64,000 bases of DNA from the NCBI RefSeq assembly GCF_015831345.1, contig NZ_JADWYS010000001.1, positions 186,001 to 250,000 on the forward strand, written 5' to 3'. Positions 63,723 to 64,000 of the stretch are shown in pieces. A program made the translations under genes and the position numbers. The stretch is from Caenimonas aquaedulcis (GTDB taxonomy: Bacteria > Pseudomonadota > Gammaproteobacteria > Burkholderiales > Burkholderiaceae_C). The notes beneath the pieces are model-generated. The model did not search any database, was not told the origin of the DNA, and was given only the letters and a program-made list of their open reading frames with translations. How positions within the stretch are numbered: the stretch's first letter is position 1; each line of letters starts with the position of its first letter.

Positions 63723-64000
63723 TCAGTCGACCGGCTGTTCTTCGGCGAAGGACTCGCGCTTGGGCGGGCGCACCCTGGCGATGAGCCGGGAGATGAGCGG
63801 CCACAGCAGCAGCAGGATCGCGAGCGTGGAGATCGTGCCGACCAGCGGGTTCGACCACAGGATGCCCAGCTCGCCCTGCGAGACCAGCATCGCCTGGCGG
63901 AACGAATCCTCCGCCTTGTCGCCCAACACCAGCGCGAGCACCAGCGGCGCAAGCGGATAGTCGAGCTTCTTGAACAGGTAGCCGACGACGCCGAAGACCA
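63723..64000 (-). CDS. tctA: Tripartite tricarboxylate transporter permease TctA, C-terminal end
   Basis: Only the last ~92 residues are inside the window: FGVVGYLFKKLDYPLAPLVLALVLGDKAEDSFRQAMLVSQGELG, then a final membrane helix and a charged tail ending EEQPVD. The segment YPLAPLVLALVLG..E..FRQ is characteristic of TctA. It imports carboxylates with a Bug protein and TctB; the oxalate block beside it or the orphan Bug at 40978 might use it, but that is only proximity. Confidence 0.9.
   Translation of the reverse strand, partial: VFGVVGYLFKKLDYPLAPLVLALVLGDKAEDSFRQAMLVSQGELGILWSNPLVGTISTLAILLLLWPLISRLIARVRPPKRESFAEEQPVD

Overview
The window is 64 kb of high-GC bacterial chromosome, densely coding on both strands. 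The family mix points to a betaproteobacterium of the order Burkholderiales, most likely Comamonadaceae (Ramlibacter- or Variovorax-like): a Bug-type solute-binding protein, a tripartite tricarboxylate transporter, a LivM-LivG fusion, many CaiB/crotonase/AMP-ligase genes, grpE-dnaK-dnaJ in line, and palindromic intergenic repeats. The genus is an inference; there is no rRNA in the window. I saw no tRNA, CRISPR array, insertion sequence or prophage.

Layout. 1-6.1 kb: a partial FecR/TPR/beta-barrel envelope protein, a divergent RTX calcium-binding protein, and a membrane-domain-only remnant of a lipid A phosphoethanolamine transferase. 6.1-10.1 kb: heat-shock operon grpE-dnaK-dnaJ with two recognisable sigma-32 promoters. 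10.1-15 kb: two paralogous winged-helix regulators with matching palindromic operators, an AhpD-like protein, a LytS/LytTR two-component pair, FKBP isomerase and a fumarylacetoacetase-family enzyme. 15-26.5 kb: an aromatic (phenylpropenoid-type) catabolic locus with MarR regulator, branched-chain-type ABC importer, feruloyl-CoA synthetase, crotonase, short-chain dehydrogenase, amidohydrolase and a second acyl-CoA ligase, all arranged around one AT-rich operator. 26.5-29.4 kb: a sulfur module (YedE/TsuA-like importer, DsrE-like protein, ArsR sensor, metallo-beta-lactamase). 29.4-35.8 kb: PBP1A, a noncoding zone with two nested foldback elements, a Ser/Thr kinase with cyclic-nucleotide domain, RraA-like protein, two tandem small ribbon-helix-helix proteins and a GNAT.

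35.8-46 kb: a GntR-controlled divergent locus (YdiJ-like FAD/Fe-S dehydrogenase on one side; glyoxylate aminotransferase, Bug protein, CoA transferase and a crotonase without the usual catalytic glutamates on the other), then a short-chain dehydrogenase/P450 pair. 46-52 kb: an Ssu/Tau-like ABC importer with LysR, then a BLUF photoreceptor followed by an orphan histidine kinase. 52-62.8 kb: an oxalate/formate block: oxalyl-CoA decarboxylase, formyl-CoA transferase, NDP-forming acyl-CoA synthetase and NAD-linked formate dehydrogenase (FdsG-FdsB fusion plus FdsA), facing a Crp/Fnr regulator across a perfect TTGACC-GG-GGTCAA palindrome. Two inverted copies of a ~110-bp palindromic repeat lie in this block. 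62.8-64 kb: a cytidylate-kinase-like/BON fusion and the end of a TctA permease gene.

Most neighbouring same-strand genes overlap by ATGA/TTGA/GTGA, so translational coupling is common. The most unusual DNA is 32000-32512, where two inverted copies of one element keep the same loop sequence but carry different, internally complementary stems.
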